DNA of 64,000 bases from Varroa destructor (taxonomy: Eukaryota; Arthropoda; Arachnida; Mesostigmata; Varroidae). Of the stretch, positions 53,701 to 63,500 are shown one piece after another. Each line of letters starts with the position of its first letter. Within the stretch, counting starts at the first letter, position 1. The stretch covers positions 24,059,325 through 24,123,324 of the forward strand of contig NW_019211458.1 of assembly GCF_002443255.2 (NCBI RefSeq), given 5' to 3'. The translations under genes were made by a program, and so were the position numbers. Below the pieces are notes generated by a model. It made no database searches. It had not been told where the DNA came from and worked only from the letters and a program-made list of their open reading frames with translations.

Positions 53701-56700
53701 TAGCTCTTATTCGGTTTATTTCAGTACTGAAAAATGATGTATAAGCAAAATTCCAAATAGAAAAACCATGTTTTGACGATTCCTAGCGTACATTCAAATA
53801 AGCTTGCTATATATATCCCATTATGTAAACCTGTTAGGAAAGCTATTTCAGATCAGAATCAGACCAGGATACGGGGAGCAAAAATATTTTAGAGCCATTA
53901 CACGTAAACTATGTCGTTGCTTTCGACGGCTAGAAATTGCATTCTCAGGTATAGGCGTGCTCGTGTGCATTATTAGGATATGTGTGTGTACGACATTTCT
54001 AGTATGTATGTGCCAGGAAAGCCTCACCGGTCTCGATGAGACTTCTTCCGAATGCGGATTCAACACCGAGATCGGTGCCATATTTGACCATCGTGTCTCC
54101 GAGAACACCTTCTGGTTGTGGGTAGGCATGAGAGGTGGCGCCAGCCGTGGTCCCTGGACCTCTAAGCCTTGCGTTCACTGTCAGCTTCGCGCGGGTTGCT
54201 GGGTTTGGCTGCAGCATTTCTTTTGTTTGCGTAATCAGCTGCTCTACCAATTCATTGGTCAGGTCCACTTTCTGCAAGGGCAAAACCAACATATGTATAT
54301 TTCCATGTAATTTTTAATTAAGGCAATACTTCCATTTAACTTAGGCCGTAGATAAACGTTTCCGTTTTTTTTTTTTTTATTATAAACCCCTCTGCTATCT
54401 TCTTTATGAAAAAGTCTTCAGAATCATTATGTGAGTACAACGTTAGGGACCATACGAACAGTCCAAGCCTTGTCTTCTTTGTCTTGATCGTCATGCTCTC
54501 TTGCCTGGTTTTTAGTTTCTATGGTAATTTTTTTCCAGCGCCGAGATTTGTCAACACGACATTATGTCTCTAGTTCTTCCCATGCGTATACGATGGCGAC
54601 ACATTCAAATAGGTGTGCATTAACCTTAAAGAGAAATGATGCCCAACTGTAGAAGCTTTAGAAAACACTACTAGAGTTTTTCTACATTTAAATTTAGTAC
54701 ATAACATTTGCAGAAATATAATTAGTACTTTTATTAACGATAGAAATTTGACGGACTCCTACGATTGCCGGTCCGCTGTAGCATTATCAACTATATAATG
54801 GTATGCGAGTACTTTAGACATTTGTTCAGTAGTTGAAAATTCAAGAGACTCGGTTTTATCGGGTTAAGATGGCGCCGCGTCTATCATTCGGGGTATTTCT
54901 GTGCTCAGCGTTTAGAACGCAAGTACTGTTATAAGATAGATTCTTATATTCTATTGCTACAGCTAGATAAATGTTAAATTGGTAATTTGGATAAAATTGG
55001 ATTGGGATGTGCGGTAACCCAGCTATTCTTATTAGCTGTACAGATATAAACACCTTTGTCAGCACAACGAATTATCTACGGCTATGGCGCTAGACGTCTT
55101 ACGTTTACGTGCTTGAACAAAAATCACTTGAATAAGATCGATTTTTATATAAATAGAACACGAATACAAAGGTCTTTAAACACGGGAAAAACTTCAAATT
55201 AGACCCGTTATGTAAATGTGTAGTTGAACGCAGCGAAATTGTACAATACATATAAATTCAGCATTTCAATTAATAGATGCTGACTGGTAGGTGCCGATAA
55301 ACATAATTTACCTGGTTTCTTAGAAAAGCAAAACAGATAGATATAGATAGATAGGATAGAGAGGATGCCAACTCCTAATCCGTACAAGCTTGGGACTCCT
55401 TTGATTTTTTAAAGTACTAAAGTCCTCAATGAAGAAATGTGATCCTCTCTTCCCTAAAACCGCGCACACTTCACATGCAGAAATAAAAAAAGAAAAAGCT
55501 GAAACTTCCTGCATGTTACTGTTTGATTTATTAATCGACTCAGTCTATCCAAAGCCTTCTCTAGTGCCGCTTTACTCCCATTGCATTAAATGGATTCCTG
55601 TATTTTCGGTGAGATGGAACATGGCTTTCCGTTTTTCTATGCCTTCGAATCTATACGATAAAAGCAATTAGCCATTGTAGGCATGTGGGAGCGTAGAGAT
55701 ACATGGATTTTCTCTGTTCAGGTAGTTTTCTTGCGGATTCTCAGAAAGTTATCAAGATAATAATAAAGTTGTTGTAATTGTTATAGGAACAGTTACAATT
55801 TTTTTAGCGATTTTTTGGGAATATAGGGACGGAAACGATGAGTACGTTAGCAAGGATAACTCAGGGATGTTACCCTAAATATATANNNNNNNNNNNNNNN
55901 NNNNNNNNNNNNNNNNNNNNNNNNNNNNNNNNNNNNNNNNNNNNNNNNNNNNNNNNNNNNNNNNNNNNNNNNNNNNNNNNNNNNNTATATATGTAGAACT
56001 CGCTTGCAACTTTTTCGGGTTTATTTTTATTTAGTAACCCATTGAGTGAGTACATAATAAACAGTCTTTATAAATACAATTACGCAGTCTTAATATGCAA
56101 CTCATAATCGCTTCATTAATTATCCTTGATTATATTATAGCTTCGTCCTTTTCAGCGTGCCCATTTGATCGCCTGAGTGGTGAAATAAACAAATCTGGAA
56201 AGCGCCTTGTTACTTAAGTTGTTAAGCACAAAAGGAAAGACAAGTAAGTGGCTCAAATACAGTCGTTCGATTCAGACCAAGTCGATCACTCACAGCAATT
56301 AAACCTGCGAAGCTATAATGGCAGACACGCTAACAACAAAACACTGGTTACAAAAGAACATCGGAAGTGCTTGTGATTTCTGCTTTGGCTTGCTGCCTAC
56401 CAAAACTAACCCAGCGCCGAGTGCGAATTGTCACCTCACATTGTGTATATACGCCTTAATTTCTTGTTCCCTTTTTTTTAATTCCGCGTCCTAAAAGTGT
56501 TTTTTTTTTTTCATTTTTCTCTCTTCTACTTTCGCCCTACCGATCGACGATTTACTTTTTTCTCATCCGAATCACTGCCCTCGAGGCTGTTACCGAGAGA
56601 GAAACTGCTTCCAATCGTTTGCCGGATTTCCCTACGTACTCATCCGGTTCGTGCCTGGCGCTCGGTCGTACGCTGTTAAGTAGACACTGCTGTTTGTCGA

Positions 56701-59010
56701 GCTAGCCTGACTTGGTTCGGCTTGATCTACTGGCCGTGCCTTCTGGCTCCTTTTTCCGAAACTCCTCGGCCCGCTAGCTGCAGAAGCGGCAGAAATCGGT
56801 GGCCGAGTTTCTAGCTCTAGTCAACAACCCTAGCTTTTACGTCAGTTTGTCTCTGACAATCAGCCCTTTCCTCTGACCAACTGGAGCACTGGCAACCGGA
56901 AAACGAGGGAACCGCCGTCCTTCGGCCGTTCCAATCCCTTCGAGCTTTTCCTTTTTTTTTGTTTTGCACTTCACCCTCACACAATGAGAGTTTTTGTTAG
57001 TTACATTTATGCCTCTATTTTTCTCAGTTCGTTATGAGGGAACGTCACGGGTAGATAACGGTGCTCTGTAGTTTGGCAGCGCCAGCAACAGACACGTTTA
57101 GTCGATAGTAAAAGTGAAGACTGGGGTGCCTCTGAGAGAGACTGAAGGTTGAAATACTATTTTCCATTCAATGGATGCATATACATATCATTATGCTGTA
57201 TATCATACCTCTTAGATGTATTTTATTAACCCATTTTGCTTAGATATGGAAGGTACTACTCATAGATAACTGGTAGGCGAGTTGTTGTAAGCTTAGGGAA
57301 AAGCAAAAAAAAATAGTAGACGGAGATTGATGTGCTACTGCTTAAGGATCTGTTGGGACATATGACAGAATACGTAACCAACTAGACGTCACATAGCAAT
57401 ATTGGCAATCTACTGTCTTGAAAACGTTATCTTTTAATCAAATTTAAAGCCATAGTGTATGCATGCGTACGATTCTACGTCCAATTTAGCAGCTTCAGTA
57501 GACCAGACCAGTTAATATCAGCGGGAGGCCAGATCTCGATGTAATTTTATTTCAAGTAAAAAAAAAACTCATATAAAACAAATGTGCATTTTTTCTCAAA
57601 GGTCCTCCACTTACTATTTTGGAATGGCATCACCGTTACCTACTTATCTTCACTTGCTATTAGCCGCATCTATTCACCATTACGGCCATTTTGTCCACCC
57701 ATTTTCTTTAAATTAAATTTACATAGATAATAAAATTAGATTAAATTTTAGCCAAAAATCATCTTGGTACCCAGGTATATTTGCACGATGGCAAATTTAA
57801 ATCACGTAAAACCAGTCTTTTGCAACTGTCGTCGTTGTCTGCAAATCGTCGTCGAAGTACTAGACAAGTCCATATTTGCATCACAACTCGGCTTGCTCGG
57901 ATGCGCTAAAACATATGCTAGCGGATTTTTTGAAATGCCTCAGCAGAAAAAGGTACGGAATCAACTTGGGACTCCATGTTCTCACTACTAGCGCTGATGG
58001 TAATAATGCGCCGCGTAGTAAGGATCGAATAAATTCGAAAATAGAAATTCTATTCCACGAAGTAATACGGCACCGAATCGAACTATTTCGGTATTAGCAA
58101 GAAGTCTCTTGTAGCGTTACTGTTAGAGGATGTTGGACGAACAATAGTAAATAGTCACTTCGCATGTTTTGTCTGCGAAAAAGGATATCCGAGCGGTTTG
58201 TCAAATATGCCCCGACAACATACAAACCCGCAGGATCAATTCAGGTACACACGGACAAGTCACGGTAGCTAAAATCCCGGTTGGCATTAATCTGTTAATG
58301 TAGTTATATATGTAGTTTGTAGATCATCACGACACTGCACCACTCAGTCACTAGCAAAAAAAACTGCCTTTTGTTAGATACTAAGATTTCGTCATTTCAT
58401 ACATGCACGCCGACTCTCCGTTATTAAATAAACGTGCAGCAGTACTTCAAATAGTCGATCTGTGCGGGTAAGTTACACGTTGCGAGAAACGCAAAACGTG
58501 TTTCAACTATATTAACCCACGCTGCTTTAATTATTGTACACGTGAATTTCTAGTAATATAATAAAAGGGCTTAATTTAAAAAGAAAGAAACCTAAGCGAG
58601 GCACAATAAGGGCGCGCCGTTTATGCTTACGCGGAAACGTTGTTTGGCACAAAATTAACCTGTCCTTTTCGTCATTAAATGGGCCTTTCTCTTGTGTCAG
58701 GTGCAGAAAGAACGCCGTTTGCTTAACCTCTTGCTCAGCTATCACGTAGCGGTAGCGTTCAGAAGTTTCCTTCCGAACACAACGAACACACGCTTGACTA
58801 CAAGGAAACTATTCCAAAAAAAAAAAACAGCTAGTTCAATTCATCCAAAGGGGGGGTGAAGGGGAACGATGTTTGGTTACAAAACTTCGTAGCAATAAAT
58901 AATATCTATATATCACAGTATTATTGATTTTAATAACGTACCTTTTCCATAACGGTGTACTCCTCGGTAAGTTTGGTGCCTTCTGCACCTCCAATCTTCT
59001 CGCTGACATA
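33377..59010 (-). CDS. EndoA: Endophilin-A (BAR plus SH3 membrane-bending adaptor), exons 2-8, 5' end outside window
   Basis: Endophilin-A senses and bends membranes with an N-BAR dimer and recruits dynamin and synaptojanin through its SH3 domain during endocytosis and synaptic vesicle recycling (family knowledge). Seven minus-strand exons join in frame: 59010-58942, 54271-54028, 49267-49014, 40550-40337, 36363-36256, 33789-33668 and 33496-33377. They encode 376 residues with the linker cassette exon, 340 without. Exons 2-5 give the BAR domain, including the endophilin appendage motif PQPEG and the basic [11 protein letters not shown] segment. Exons 6-7 give a proline-rich linker. Exons 7-8 give a full SH3 with ALYDF, NWFEG and a GLFPVNYV end. 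The first exon (about 15 residues of the H0 helix) was searched for from 59011 to 64000 and not found, so it lies upstream of the window. With it the protein would be about 355-391 residues, close to the 369 I recall for the fly protein. Exon phases are 0,1,0,1,1,0. No frameshift or internal stop. Confidence 0.95.
33497..33667 (-). other. Endophilin-A intron 7
   Basis: 171-nt intron between the two SH3 exons, GTAGAG..CTAG, phase 0. It is the only short intron seen in the gene. Confidence 0.9.
33668..33789 (-). CDS. EndoA: Endophilin-A exon 7 (linker and first half of SH3)
   Basis: 122 nt: two bases completing a codon, then 40 codons. [20 protein letters not shown] is followed by [20 protein letters not shown]. 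The SPMRSPA linker and the PCCQALYDF start of SH3 are hallmark endophilin-A sequences. Acceptor GGTTGTAG/CATCACC (33791-33790), donor TTTAAG/GTAGAG. Retaining the next intron would add only Val-Glu-Val-Gln before a stop. Confidence 0.95.
33893..33897 (-). promoter_or_regulatory. Candidate branch point for the exon 7 acceptor
   Basis: CTAAC on the minus strand, with the presumptive branch A at 33894, about 104 nt upstream of exon 7. The only AG between it and the acceptor is 3 nt after the branch A, too close to be used as a 3' splice site. From 33890 to 33792 there is none. Confidence 0.45.
35724..35794. repeat. Interrupted (TA)n array with periodic TG
   Basis: TA dinucleotides broken by TG at near-regular spacing (about every 18-20 nt), about 70 nt in total, inside endophilin intron 6. 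Confidence 0.92.
36256..36363 (-). CDS. EndoA: Endophilin-A exon 6, putative alternative proline-rich linker exon
   Basis: 108 nt, phase 1 at both ends, so including or skipping it keeps the frame. Residues read [18 protein letters not shown], then [17 protein letters not shown]. Joined to exon 5 it gives [12 protein letters not shown]. Joined to exon 7 it gives [14 protein letters not shown]. The SPLPSP-type motif resembles the proline-rich linker of fly endophilin. The acceptor is CCCATAG/GCCGG and the donor AATG/GTACGA. If the donor is not used, the frame stops after GTSANDKK, giving an SH3-less form. Evidence is splice sites, phase and composition, not a direct family match, so it is less certain than the other exons. 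Confidence 0.65.
36366..36730 (-). promoter_or_regulatory. 365-nt AG exclusion zone upstream of endophilin linker exon
   Basis: Read on the minus strand, no AG dinucleotide occurs between 36730 and 36366 (equivalently, no CT on the plus strand). The first AG after it is the exon 6 acceptor at 36365-36364. The zone ends in (CTG)5CTTCTTC, a pyrimidine tract next to the acceptor. At 1 in 16, roughly 20 AGs would be expected. Such zones mark acceptors whose branch point lies far upstream, because the spliceosome scans to the first AG. Since TAG is impossible here, the two long overlapping minus-strand ORFs (36210-36697) are explained as a by-product. Confidence 0.8.
36725..36729 (-). promoter_or_regulatory. 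Candidate distant branch point for linker exon 6
   Basis: GACTAACC on the minus strand contains CTAAC, a very good branch-point match, with the presumptive branch A at 36726. It lies immediately downstream of the last AG before the 365-nt AG-free zone, 363 nt from the exon. Confidence 0.55.
37606..37622. repeat. Poly-C homopolymer (17 nt)
   Basis: Uninterrupted run of 17 C on the plus strand (poly-G in the endophilin sense strand), unusual in AT-rich sequence. Confidence 0.95.
38015..38029. repeat. Poly-G homopolymer (15 nt)
   Basis: Uninterrupted run of 15 G on the plus strand, in inverted orientation to the C17 run about 390 nt away. Confidence 0.95.
38151..38176. repeat. (CTA)n microsatellite
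   Basis: About nine CTA/ACT units in endophilin intron 5. Confidence 0.93.
40337..40550 (-). CDS. EndoA: Endophilin-A exon 5 (end of BAR)
   Basis: 214 nt: 71 codons plus one base. It starts [16 protein letters not shown], the strongly conserved start of the last BAR helix. It ends with [16 protein letters not shown], where the linker begins. Acceptor TGACTTTCAG/GGAATG. The preferred donor is GACGCTA/GTGCGT. An alternative donor CCAATCG/GTATTT at 40300 is in the same phase and would add 12 residues ([12 protein letters not shown]). ORFs antisense to this exon are shadows. Confidence 0.92.
40551..49013 (-). other. Endophilin-A intron 4
   Basis: About 8.5 kb between exons 4 and 5, phase 0. No second gene was recognised inside it on either strand. 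It contains a period-24 duplication near its 3' end (40709-40750), TA-rich patches near 41484-41527 and 47830-47870, and one candidate 18-nt microexon (44972-44989). Confidence 0.85.
40709..40750. repeat. Two-copy direct repeat, period 24
   Basis: ACACCTACATCACCAAAG (40709-40726) recurs with one change at 40733-40750, about 160 nt upstream of exon 5 in gene sense. Confidence 0.85.
49014..49267 (-). CDS. EndoA: Endophilin-A exon 4 (BAR central helix)
   Basis: 254 nt: completes the Gly codon and adds 84 codons. Recognisable blocks are [19 protein letters not shown], then [19 protein letters not shown], the membrane-facing basic helix of the BAR dimer. It ends [10 protein letters not shown]. 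Acceptor GTTGCAG/GCGAG. The preferred donor is CACAG/GTTCGG, which keeps the alignment with other endophilins without a gap. A second donor (GTAACT) 12 nt further would add Val-Arg-Asn-Thr in frame. Confidence 0.93.
50053..50084 (+). repeat. 32-nt dispersed direct repeat, copy 1
   Basis: Matches 51039-51070 at 30 of 32 positions, including an exact 16-nt core, TCTAACCCTCAAGCGT. Similarity ends sharply on both sides. Confidence 0.85.
50526..50541. repeat. Poly-C homopolymer (16 nt)
   Basis: Uninterrupted run of 16 C, the third long G/C homopolymer in the endophilin introns. Confidence 0.95.
51039..51070 (+). repeat. 32-nt dispersed direct repeat, copy 2
   Basis: Second copy of the element at 50053-50084, 986 nt downstream in the same orientation. 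Confidence 0.85.
54028..54271 (-). CDS. EndoA: Endophilin-A exon 3 (BAR helix 1 and appendage)
   Basis: 244 nt: 81 codons plus one base. It begins [18 protein letters not shown] and continues through [11 protein letters not shown] and the appendage segment with [13 protein letters not shown]. It ends in SLIET with the first base of a Gly codon. Acceptor CCCTTGCAG/AAAG, donor GACCG/GTGAGG. The antisense plus-strand ORF over this exon (53804-54310) is a shadow. Confidence 0.95.
55886..55985. other. Assembly gap of 100 N
   Basis: Exactly 100 N, flanked by ATATA on the left and TATATAT on the right. A round number suggests a placeholder of unknown size, placed where a TA microsatellite broke the assembly. 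It lies in an intron and does not interrupt coding sequence. Confidence 0.95.
56560..56960. other. G+C-richer island within endophilin intron 2
   Basis: By eye this segment is clearly richer in G, C and CpG than the surrounding intron (for example CCTCGGCCCGCTAGC, CGCCGTCCTTCGGCCG). It is bounded by T-rich runs near 56500 and 56950. No convincing exon or start codon was found in minus sense: ATGs there are followed quickly by stops. It may be an internal promoter, enhancer or untranslated alternative first exon. Confidence 0.4.
58942..59010 (-). CDS. EndoA: Endophilin-A exon 2 (start of BAR)
   Basis: 69 nt, 23 codons, reading [20 protein letters not shown] then MEK. The GGAEGTKL block is the conserved endophilin sequence following the N-terminal amphipathic helix. 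The acceptor is TTGGTTTCAG/TATG and the donor AAG/GTACGT, phase 0 at both ends. Confidence 0.93.
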
Positions 59011-60424
59011 CTGAAACCAATCAGAAAAATAGGTTAGAATTTGGCAACTTCTAGTCGGCAGTAACTGTTAATATTCAGAAACGATTTATGCAAGCGTATA
59101 GAGTTCTTATCCTGGTACGGAAAAGGGCGAATATTTGGCTTCGCACCCGATAAACAAAGTTCTGTCTTCCGTAGGCACAGTCCTATCCGCGTTCCTTCCG
59201 CGCATGGGGCAGAATTGCTGACCGAATCTTCGAATGACCTTCAACGAGAGCAGCATTATAACCATACAGAATCAAATAAGCCGACCAAAGGCGCTTTTGC
59301 TCTCGCCCACCGCTTGTATTTATTATGGCTATAGAACATCCCATATCTGATATAGCCTCTATACATCTAATCCCATCTCATATGGTTGTCTTGTAAGAGT
59401 ATATGGCAGCCAAACCAAAACGGGTCAGTAGTTTTTCGCGCAGTAAACGGGTGATTTGAGCATTACTTGCATTATACTACGAACCTATTTAAGAGCGGGT
59501 CAAATAGTCCATTGTAACCATTGTCTTCGTTTATATGTGGGCCAATTTACCAGGTCGTAGAACGAAACAGGGAACAGCTAAGACGCGCTTCGACCTAAGT
59601 CGGTTACTATATGCAAACAATGTAACAAGATAATACGTTAATTAATGGCATGTTTACCATCAATTCTGATTAGACGAAAGCGCCTGGATGTCCAGTTATA
59701 TTCACGTGACGAAAGCCGCTACCTAGCTTCTTCGTTCAAGAACCATTGCCACTGTATCTCGCTTGAAAGCTCAGTTCGAAAAATAAATGTCTTAACGACA
59801 ATGACGATGATGATAAACCCTCGACTCAACCTTACTTTCCACATACTTACGACCATATACGACGGCGCATTTTTGGTGGCGTATCCCTCCTATAGTGTAA
59901 TACAACGCTAATTACTGCAAGTTGCAGGCTGCTTTTCCACAAAGGATAGGATCCATGGTGTACGCTCTGCCGTGATGCTATAAAACTACATTTTCTATTA
60001 CTCTTTTTGGTTGGGCAGAACGGCATTAGTAATAGACGCGGTCGAGCACTGTAACTATTCTAACTGGTCTCATCGTGTAAAGTGGAGGAAGATAGAGCGC
60101 CTTCTCATTGCGTTCAACGAAAGGTTAGAACGGAATGAGTCGTCTAAGGCTCCAAGCAAACCCTACGGCTATGAAAGAGGTCAAAACAATGCGATGATTT
60201 AAGGGTCCTCGAAAAGCAACTTTGTTAGGAATTGCGCTATAAATCACGTATTGTACGTCGTATAGTGATTCAGAAATGTGTCATTTTTATTATGACTCGT
60301 ATATATAGATAGATATATTAGAAAGTATGTATATAGATAGTAAGTTGAGTCATCCCGCCAGCCCGTGTGTCCTAGAAAGAAAATGTTATTTGAAGTTTTT
60401 CAAAACTTCAAAAAGTTCAGAATT

Positions 60425-60464
60425 GTGCGTATGGACAAGAGTATAAACTCTTGTCCATACGCAC
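60425..60464. repeat. Perfect 18-bp inverted repeat with 4-nt loop
   Basis: The arms 60425-60442 (GTGCGTATGGACAAGAGT) and 60447-60464 are exact reverse complements around ATAA. Pairing stops at the arm ends. Confidence 0.92.
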
Positions 60465-60467
60465 TGA

Positions 60468-60541
60468 TTCCGTCCTATGGATGTCGTTACATTGAGTCCT
60501 GTCACTAGCCTATAGGCTGTACGGGTCAGGATAGGACGGAA
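60468..60541. repeat. 11-bp inverted repeat enclosing a palindrome
   Basis: TTCCGTCCTAT (60468-60478) pairs exactly with ATAGGACGGAA (60531-60541). Inside lies the 12-nt palindrome AGCCTATAGGCT (about 60507-60518) flanked by further short complementary pieces (CCTG and CAGG). Directly adjacent to the previous hairpin. Confidence 0.75.
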
Positions 60542-63500
60542 CTACATGGGCCACTTCGTTTCGAGCATATATGAAACCTACTGAAACCTTATCAACCGAT
60601 TGAAAGAACTAAGTAATCAAAAAGTAAAACCCCGTTTGGTGGCAACGTATACGTAATATTTCTATGCCAAATTAAATAAAGACCTCGTATTTTAAGCATC
60701 CGCTATATAATACGAGAATATCGTTAAAAAGGGTCCCGTGCGTCTGTTCTTGAAAGAACTTCACTATATAATGTATCATAGTGGGAAAGCAATTTGTTGT
60801 CTGATGATACACACCACATAGTGGACAATGACATTCTTGTATCAGGATCCACTATGGATAATTATGATAATTACGATTTTCATACAAATCGAGTCAACTT
60901 CGGTAAACTATGGGCATATTGTTAGTATTTCAAGTCGATTCTAAAACAAAACGGGACTTGTGGATAAATCGGTACTTGCGCCCTACCCAAACCGGCTTCA
61001 CAGTGTACAGCGTAGTTTTATGTGGACCTTGAAGGGACAAATCATAATGCTTAAACCTGCTTAACTCGGCAGTAAATAATTATAAAATATGGTCATTTTT
61101 ATTTTATTCTTGCTTGTTTGTTTTTTTTTTTTTTCGCACAAAACTGTTAGCCGCTTATACATATGTGTGTATATGTACATATACAAAAGAAGTTGGAACT
61201 TTTGAACGCATTTTATGCGGTCCGTTTATATATATTCGTCACGATACGGAACAAGTCTCTTCCAGACAGCGGCAAGAGCTGCAAGTAACGAATTTTCTCT
61301 AATTTCATGTTAAGGCTAAAAAAAACTCCATAGGAATTTACATAATAGTACTTAATAATAATATTGGTCACAAAAGGTGGATGTCACAATGTAATTAAAG
61401 TGACTTCCTTCAGCCGTATCTTATTAGCTAGGAAACTAAAGCCTTCCTTGGGCCTTGTTCAGGATCGAATGTCACCGTAAGGGTACAAGGGGTACCGAAA
61501 CTTTTGGGGAAAATTAGTGCACTGCTACGCTACTAAAACTATTTGTTATATCTTAGAATATTACAAGACCTGACATTTCATTATCTCATACGTATTTAAT
61601 ACGGAAAAATGGTATTTATTGCGAATCTAGACAATACGACTTCATTGCATTGGATACCTCAGAGACTTTTTTGATAACTACATTATAAACAAAAAAAATG
61701 GTTTTATATAATATAGAAAATCTTAATAAGCAATGAATCTGTGAGATATTCTATCCTGATAGTGCCGCATTGACAAAACACAAGCCTTCATGGTGCTAGG
61801 TTATTTTTCCTTTAGAATATTTTTAAGAATACATCACAACGGTTATAAGGTGAAGTTTTATCTATAATATAATATTATAAACTAACTTCTGAGTTACCTT
61901 TCGGCTTTCGCCTGGTCTAACCATGAATAAATATATGATGACTCACGATAACCGCCACAATATTCATATCCTCCGTATGGTTTTGCCCATATGCAATTAA
62001 AGTCCCCGCGACCAGGGACCAGGAATAAGAGAAAGCAATTAAGATCGAGTAATAACAGCTAATAATAACAATAAACTTCGAAGATCTTTCAATTTAATTT
62101 AAAAGCGTGGTAACAAGCCAGCCCTTCTTCTCGCCGCACGATTAGTTTAACTTAGAATAGTTGATTTACGGAAAGCTCCTTTTAGTCACCAGCCAAATAT
62201 GCTGCAATCCATTTAAAATAGAGTCACAGGCCTTCTATTTCAAAAAAAAAAGACTGAGAAGGGGTCTCGCGCGCTACTATAGAACTGAAGAGACCAGCTT
62301 TTCATATCAAAGATTCATAAGAATTTGTCAATTAGGGGCACGCCTACACGTCAAATTCACAGAGAATGAATTTAGAGTCGAGGTAGTTAGCTTCACTATA
62401 GTTCATTTACTTCGTGTTAATTTGTATTGCTATTCTAGGATTACGTTTATAGTATTTAGTAAAAGAATCATCTAGGGCAATTATGTGCGAAGATTTTTGG
62501 CCATCAATGGTATTGATCTCGTTAATAAACGGACTTGAATGTAAAACTTAAAATATCTTTTATATATATCTGTAAAAGAATAATTTTCGATTATCGGGCA
62601 GAGATAATAACTTAGCTTAATCCTATGAGATTGGAGTTTGATTGTTAACTTCATCAGCTGATGTTATTCATTCCCGAACAATCTGTTCCTTAGTTTTGAA
62701 GGTAAATATAAATCTGGTTATAGTCAATTGCTAATACGCGAGTTTATTAGAGTAATACAGCTTATGCCAGGTTTAATTAGTGTCTATACTGAGTTTGGCA
62801 CAGCGCTGCCAATTGGGTGTTCGTCCTGAACGGCTTCAGGACTTACTTGCAAGAACAAACACTAAAATTTAGCATGAGAGTTCTCGAAAAAGGATATCTG
62901 CCTAGCTAACTTAGCATTAGAATCTACTTAGCTATATCATTGCAGGATGCGTATATTTGTCCAATAGAACAGTCTGTGTATTTCGTTGGCCCTCTTCCTA
63001 CCTAAGTCTCACATAAACGGCAGTTGCGTTATATGAAGAGTCTGATTGATGGTGAGTACCCCTAATAAATGTCTAGGTCATCATGGCCAATCAGTCACGC
63101 TTCATCAAAGCTGAGTCAGAAACGGGATCTGTATGTTAGCATTTGTTGAGACATAACTTCCCCAAGCTACTAACTAGTAGCTTCTAACTAGATTGCAGCG
63201 GTACGGTTCGTCAGAATTCAACTCAAACTGGAATGTTTACCAGGGCAGCAAGTTCCGTGGTTAAGTCCAGAATAATGCACCCAGCAATCAAACTAATTCT
63301 CTGTGGTCTGGGCTGCGTTGGAAAAGCACCCTAATCTCCAACAGCGTAGCAAAGCCGAGAAACGACACTCATTCTGAGGGTTATGCCAAACATTTTCCGC
63401 AAAACTTGTGTAAGGCCACATCTGTCAAGTTCTTCTACCATGACTCATCTCACCTCAAGAGCTCACATATCCATTACGCCAAACTACTGTTGCTTATGGA

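Larger units (their letters stand above)
49268..54027 (-). other. Endophilin-A intron 3
   Basis: About 4.8 kb. Contains a 32-nt dispersed direct repeat (50053-50084 and 51039-51070), a C16 run (50526-50541) and a pyrimidine-rich plus-strand stretch at about 51118-51465, where several frames stay open by composition alone. No gene supported. Confidence 0.85.
54272..58941 (-). other. Endophilin-A intron 2
   Basis: About 4.7 kb including the 100-N gap, so its true length is unknown. Contains a GATA-type simple repeat near 55335-55362, the TA-flanked gap, and a G+C-richer island at about 56560-56960. No exon or second gene recognised. Confidence 0.85.

Noticed and set aside
53804..54310. 168-codon plus-strand ORF
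   Set aside because: Antisense to endophilin exon 3, whose sequence is conserved on the minus strand; it is a shadow.
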